The notes under the pieces were generated by a model. The model was given only the letters and a program-made list of their open reading frames with translations. It searched no databases and was not told where the DNA came from. Both the position numbers and the translations under genes were made by a program. From contig NZ_JHYA01000013.1 in the NCBI RefSeq assembly GCF_000621545.1, positions 1-63,736 on the forward strand: a stretch of DNA of 63,736 nt, read 5' to 3'. Source of the DNA: Anaerovibrio lipolyticus LB2005 (GTDB lineage Bacteria > Bacillota > Negativicutes > Selenomonadales > Selenomonadaceae). Shown here in pieces: positions 60,998-63,736 of this stretch. How positions within the stretch are numbered: position 1 is the stretch's first letter; each line of letters begins with the position of its first letter.

Positions 60998-61390
60998 TCA
61001 GTTATTTATATATATTTCCCCATGACATTCATAATTTCGGGTTTCTTTAACCTTATTATCTCCATCCAGCATGACTACAGTTGGTCTATACTGAACTGCT
61101 TCCTTTTCTTCCATAAAAGCGTAGGCCATAATTATAACCACATCTCCGGGCTGGGCCCAGCGGGCTGCTGAGCCATTAAGACATATAACTCCGGATCCCG
61201 CCTTCCCGGGAATAACATAAGTTTCCAGCCTGGAGCCGTTATTGTTGTTTACCACCTGCACCCGCTCATTTTCATATATTCCCGCTGCCTTCATTAAATC
61301 AGCATCAATAGTTATACTGCCCATATACTGAAGATTCGCCTCAGTAACAGTTGCGCAATGAAGTTTAGATTTTAACATGTGAAGCATCAT
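60998..61390 (-). CDS. panD: Aspartate 1-decarboxylase, pyruvoyl type
   Basis: 130 aa. Self-cleavage occurs at Gly-Ser in YMGSITID, generating the pyruvoyl group from the Ser. [16 protein letters not shown] is the classic N-terminus; [19 protein letters not shown] follows. It makes beta-alanine for pantothenate. ATG 61390 follows GGAGGGC. It lies 4 nt after panC. Confidence 0.97.
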   Translation of the reverse strand: MMLHMLKSKLHCATVTEANLQYMGSITIDADLMKAAGIYENERVQVVNNNNGSRLETYVIPGKAGSGVICLNGSAARWAQPGDVVIIMAYAFMEEKEAVQYRPTVVMLDGDNKVKETRNYECHGEIYINN

Positions 61391-61394
61391 TTTC

Positions 61395-62243
61395 TTAGCC
61401 CTCCAAAATCACATTATCAATAAGACGTGTCTTACCAATCTTTACAGCGATTGCCATAATGGACTCGCCCATTACTTCATCAATTTCTTCCAAAGCCGGG
61501 AAGGAATATATTTCCACATAATCGATTACTGCCATTGGCTCACTATTAATTTCATCCAAAATAATCTGCTTGAGCTTGTCAACATTTCTTTCACCATCAT
61601 CAAAGGCCTTCTTTGCCATGTTCAGACTACGGGACAATACCAGGGCAGCCGTCTTTTCCTCTTTGGAAAGATATACATTACGGGAGCTGCGGGCCAAACC
61701 ACTTTCCTCCCGAACTATAGGAACCATGTTGATTTCCACAGGAATGGCCAAATCCTCTACGAAACGACGAATTACGCAAACCTGCTGTGCATCCTTCTGA
61801 CCGAAGTAGGCCTTATCAGCCCGTGCCAGATTAATGAGCTTGGTAACTACGGTAGCTACACCACGAAAATGTCCCGGTCGCTGGCCGCCGCACAGCTTTT
61901 TGGTAAAATCACCCTCCACATTTACATAAGTGCAAAATCCCTCAGGGTACATTTCACTTGGCTCTGGATGAAATACAGCATCCACACCAGTCTCTTCCAA
62001 TTTTTTACAGTCCTCTTCAAATTGACGGGGATAGGCATCAAAATCCTCATTAGGACCAAACTGAACAGGATTTACAAACACTGAAGCAATAACCACATCC
62101 ACAGACTGACGTGCTGTACGCATAAGAGTAAGGTGCCCCTCATGGAGAGCCCCCATGGTAGGAACAAGACCTATTACCTTTCCTGCTTTTTTCATTTCCT
62201 TAGAATATTGCTTTATTTCATCCTGAGTTCTTAAAATCTTCAT
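61395..62243 (-). CDS. panC: Pantothenate synthetase
   Basis: 282 aa, ATP-dependent condensation of pantoate with beta-alanine. [15 protein letters not shown] (HIGH-like), [21 protein letters not shown] and SSRNVYLS (KMSKS-like) are present. It lies between a BASS transporter gene and panD. No panB or panE is in the window. Confidence 0.97.
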   Translation of the reverse strand: MKILRTQDEIKQYSKEMKKAGKVIGLVPTMGALHEGHLTLMRTARQSVDVVIASVFVNPVQFGPNEDFDAYPRQFEEDCKKLEETGVDAVFHPEPSEMYPEGFCTYVNVEGDFTKKLCGGQRPGHFRGVATVVTKLINLARADKAYFGQKDAQQVCVIRRFVEDLAIPVEINMVPIVREESGLARSSRNVYLSKEEKTAALVLSRSLNMAKKAFDDGERNVDKLKQIILDEINSEPMAVIDYVEIYSFPALEEIDEVMGESIMAIAVKIGKTRLIDNVILEG

Positions 62244-62270
62244 TGTTGTCTTACCTCACATACCATATTT

Positions 62271-63245
62271 TTAAATACATTTAATACTATTATCAATTAG
62301 ATTATCATCATTGTCTTCTTCACTGTGCTTAGCAAAATAATTAGCTAGCATCGCTCCCGATACGTTATGCCATACGCTGAAAATAGCTCCTGGAATAGCA
62401 GCCACTGGATCAAAATAGAGAACAGCCAAGGAAGCGGCCATGCCGGAATTCTGCATACCAACCTCTATTGAAACAGTCCGGCTTCTCTTTTCATCCAATC
62501 TAAATAGCTTAGCTAAAATATATCCTAACAACAATCCAAAGGAATTATGACAAATAACCACTGCAAACATCATAAGTCCCACATCCAATAATTTGGCTGC
62601 GCTGAGGGATACCACGCCACCAACGGTTAAAACCACTGTAACCGCCGAAAGCATTGGCATAAAAGGATTTATTGTTCTTGAAAAATTCTCAAAGAAATGA
62701 TGGACCCCCAAGCCCAATAAAACAGGCAGCAATACCATTTTTACAATGGACATCATCATTGAGGACACTGACACATCAATTACTGCATCTGCCAATAAAT
62801 ATGTAAGAATCGGTGTAACCAGTGGAGCTAATATAGTAGACGTTGCCGACATGGATACAGACAAGGCCACATCACCCTTAGCCAAATAAGCAATTACATT
62901 GGATGCTGTTCCTCCTGGACAGGTTCCTACCAAAATAACGCCAATAGCAATTTCCGGTGGTAAACCAAAGGCCTTTACCAATCCAAATGCTACGGCTGGC
63001 ATAATGAGAAACTGTGCACAGACTCCAATAAAAATTCCCTTTGGATTCCTGAGAATGTTTTTAAAATCGTCTACCGTTAGGGTCATACCCATGCCAAACA
63101 TTATGATTCCCAACAAAACAGGAATGTGTGGCCCTACCCAAGTAAGAGCTTCAGGACGCCATACGGCAAAAACCCCAATCAAAAAAACTAATAAACTCAT
63201 ATTGCCTACAAGAAAATCGCAAGCCTTCTTCAATGCTGTTTTCAA
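62271..63245 (-). CDS. Bile acid:sodium symporter family (BASS) transporter
   Basis: 324 aa with about ten membrane helices. Motifs: GIIMFGMGMTLTVDDF, GTCPGGTASNVIAYLAKGDVALS and EVGMQNSGMAASLA, all BASS hallmarks for sodium sites. The start is TTG at 63245, 8 nt after GGGAGG; the in-frame GTG at 63254 overlaps that ribosome site. PanS of Salmonella, a BASS protein, carries ketopantoate. Placement just before panC-panD supports pantoate or ketopantoate uptake here, but this is inference. A structured leader precedes it. Confidence 0.85.
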   Translation of the reverse strand: MKTALKKACDFLVGNMSLLVFLIGVFAVWRPEALTWVGPHIPVLLGIIMFGMGMTLTVDDFKNILRNPKGIFIGVCAQFLIMPAVAFGLVKAFGLPPEIAIGVILVGTCPGGTASNVIAYLAKGDVALSVSMSATSTILAPLVTPILTYLLADAVIDVSVSSMMMSIVKMVLLPVLLGLGVHHFFENFSRTINPFMPMLSAVTVVLTVGGVVSLSAAKLLDVGLMMFAVVICHNSFGLLLGYILAKLFRLDEKRSRTVSIEVGMQNSGMAASLAVLYFDPVAAIPGAIFSVWHNVSGAMLANYFAKHSEEDNDDNLIDNSIKCI

Positions 63246-63471
63246 AAAAAGCACCTCCCAATAAAAAATCCAAACAAGGGAGCAATAAAATGCCTAATTA
63301 AAAAAGCCTCCTCATCGCAAAGGATAAGAAGGCATATAAACACGAATAACAGCAAGCCTCACGGCCGCTGGTGCCATCCGTCTCAGTCCCAAGGATCTAA
63401 GCGAAAAAGTATTTATAAAAATTGAAGCAAATTAAAGAGTATGACTCCAAACGGATGCCATCCCTTGTCCA
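63246..63471 (-). promoter_or_regulatory. Riboswitch-like leader of the BASS-panC-panD operon
   Basis: A ~225-nt leader. Segment 63443-63459 pairs with 63373-63388 (13 bp with a small internal loop). Next comes a hairpin capped by a GTGA (GNRA) tetraloop (63350-63370: CAGC-g-GCC-GTGA-GGC-tt-GCTG), then an intrinsic terminator. CCTTG-GA-CAAGG at the 5' end offers an alternative fold. I do not recognise a known class; it is not a clear TPP, SAM, cobalamin or complete T-box pattern. Confidence 0.5.
63297..63333 (-). terminator. Intrinsic terminator inside the BASS leader
   Basis: Minus-strand GCCTTCTTATC and GATGAGGAGGC (63306-63316 / 63323-63333), 11 bp with two G-T pairs, followed by TTTTTTAATT. 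It lies 50 nt before the start codon. Confidence 0.8.
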
Positions 63472-63477
63472 AGGTTG

Positions 63478-63506
63478 ATGATAACACAAGTATTTTGGTT
63501 ATGCAA
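63478..63506 (-). promoter_or_regulatory. Promoter of the BASS-panC-panD operon
   Basis: Minus-strand TTGCAT (63501-63506), 17 nt, TATCAT (63478-63483) with an extended TG at -15/-14. Confidence 0.65.
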
Positions 63507-63587
63507 GCTAATAATATAACAGATAACTTCCAACCGCGGAAGTGCGGGTGGCTGGAGACGACCCGTGAAAAAAAACAAATCAACATA
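63507..63587. other. Gap between the 5S terminator and the BASS promoter
   Basis: No gene is seen. CGGGT...ACCCG forms a small hairpin (about 63545-63565). GGCTGGAGACG (63550-63560) is an inverted copy of part of the 5S gene (63650-63660). Confidence 0.4.
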
Positions 63588-63620
63588 ATAAAAAAGACTG
63601 TCATCAGACAGTCCTTTTTA
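63588..63620 (-). terminator. Terminator of the rRNA operon
   Basis: Minus-strand AAAAAGGACTGTC-TGAT-GACAGTCTTTTTTATT, with a perfect stem and T-run, just after the 5S gene. Confidence 0.9.
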
Positions 63621-63625
63621 TTAAC

Positions 63626-63736
63626 CGGCAACTTCCTATCCTCCCAGGCCGTCTCCAGCCAAGTACTTTCGGCGTTTATGTGCTTAACTACTGTGTTCGG
63701 AATGGGAACAGGTGGGACCACATAGCCATCATCACC
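63626..63736 (-). rRNA. rrf: 5S ribosomal RNA (5' end at or just past the window edge)
   Basis: On the minus strand the sequence shows the 5S core CCCACCTGTTCCCATTCCG, AACACAGTAGTTAAGC, CGCCGAAAGTACTTGG and CTGGGAGGATAGGAAG, ending GTTGCCGG that pairs with GGTGAT at the other end. 23S and 16S would lie beyond the edge. Confidence 0.93.

Noticed and set aside
63361-63400. T-box-like stretch GGATGGCACCAGCGG in the BASS leader
   Set aside because: It differs from the T-box core by a substitution and an inserted base, and no specifier stem I or downstream amino-acid gene fits, so I call it only riboswitch-like.
1-63736. CRISPR arrays, complete insertion sequences or prophage genes
   Set aside because: I saw no regularly spaced repeats, transposase, integrase or phage structural genes in the window.

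Overview
The window reads as a chromosomal segment of a diderm Firmicute of the class Negativicutes, probably near the Selenomonas/Anaerovibrio group. The backbone is Firmicute (WhiA, YvcK, RapZ, DUF1659/DUF2922/YvrJ, SCIFF peptide, a PASTA-bearing PBP). The left edge carries the start of an autotransporter-like protein, which needs an outer membrane. The genus is inference; no 16S rRNA is present. Only the 5S end of an rRNA operon lies at the right edge.

Layout. 1-2.2 kb: truncated surface-protein gene with paired upstream direct repeats, a small membrane peptide, the DUF1659-DUF2922-YvrJ cluster behind a structured leader, and tRNA-Leu. 2.2-14.5 kb: a complete glycogen operon read leftward (glgC-glgD-glgP-glgB-glgA, then a GH13-GH77 fusion). 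GlgB carries a histone-H1-like Lys/Thr tail. 14.7-27.6 kb: housekeeping and membrane genes (YigZ, SbmA-like ABC protein, secreted SGNH hydrolase, eukaryotic-type hexokinase, glyoxalase-fold protein, ABC-F, CNNM/HlyC-type protein, TopB). 27.8-32 kb: lysA-like decarboxylase, AEC transporter, tRNA-Ser, gltX, tRNA-Glu. 32-39.3 kb: two large palindromic elements, then lower glycolysis (gap-pgk-tpiA-gpmI) running into a NifU-like/GGGtGRT pair of unknown function. 39.5-41.1 kb: SCIFF ranthipeptide precursor and radical-SAM maturase. 41.2-48.1 kb: rapZ-yvcK-whiA with a deacetylase, a HAD phosphatase and a class B PBP. 48.2-51.8 kb: Lrp regulator, yycJ-htrA-rlmH, and a PerR/Fur regulator with its own operator. 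51.9-56.1 kb: tex coupled to a double-length CobT-like protein. 56.1-60.9 kb: a three-gene signalling cluster (REC-HD-GYP, membrane-anchored BMP-type binding protein, hybrid histidine kinase with HPt). 61-63.3 kb: panC-panD and a BASS transporter behind a riboswitch-like leader.

Central carbon flow is unusually well covered: hexokinase, glycogen synthesis and breakdown, and glycolysis from GAP to 2-phosphoglycerate. The most interesting points are the basic tail on GlgB, the tandem CobT whose second half lacks the catalytic Glu (resembling the ArsA-ArsB heterodimer in one chain), the BMP-kinase-HD-GYP cluster, the structured leader of the BASS transporter, and the paired palindromic elements downstream of tRNA-Glu.
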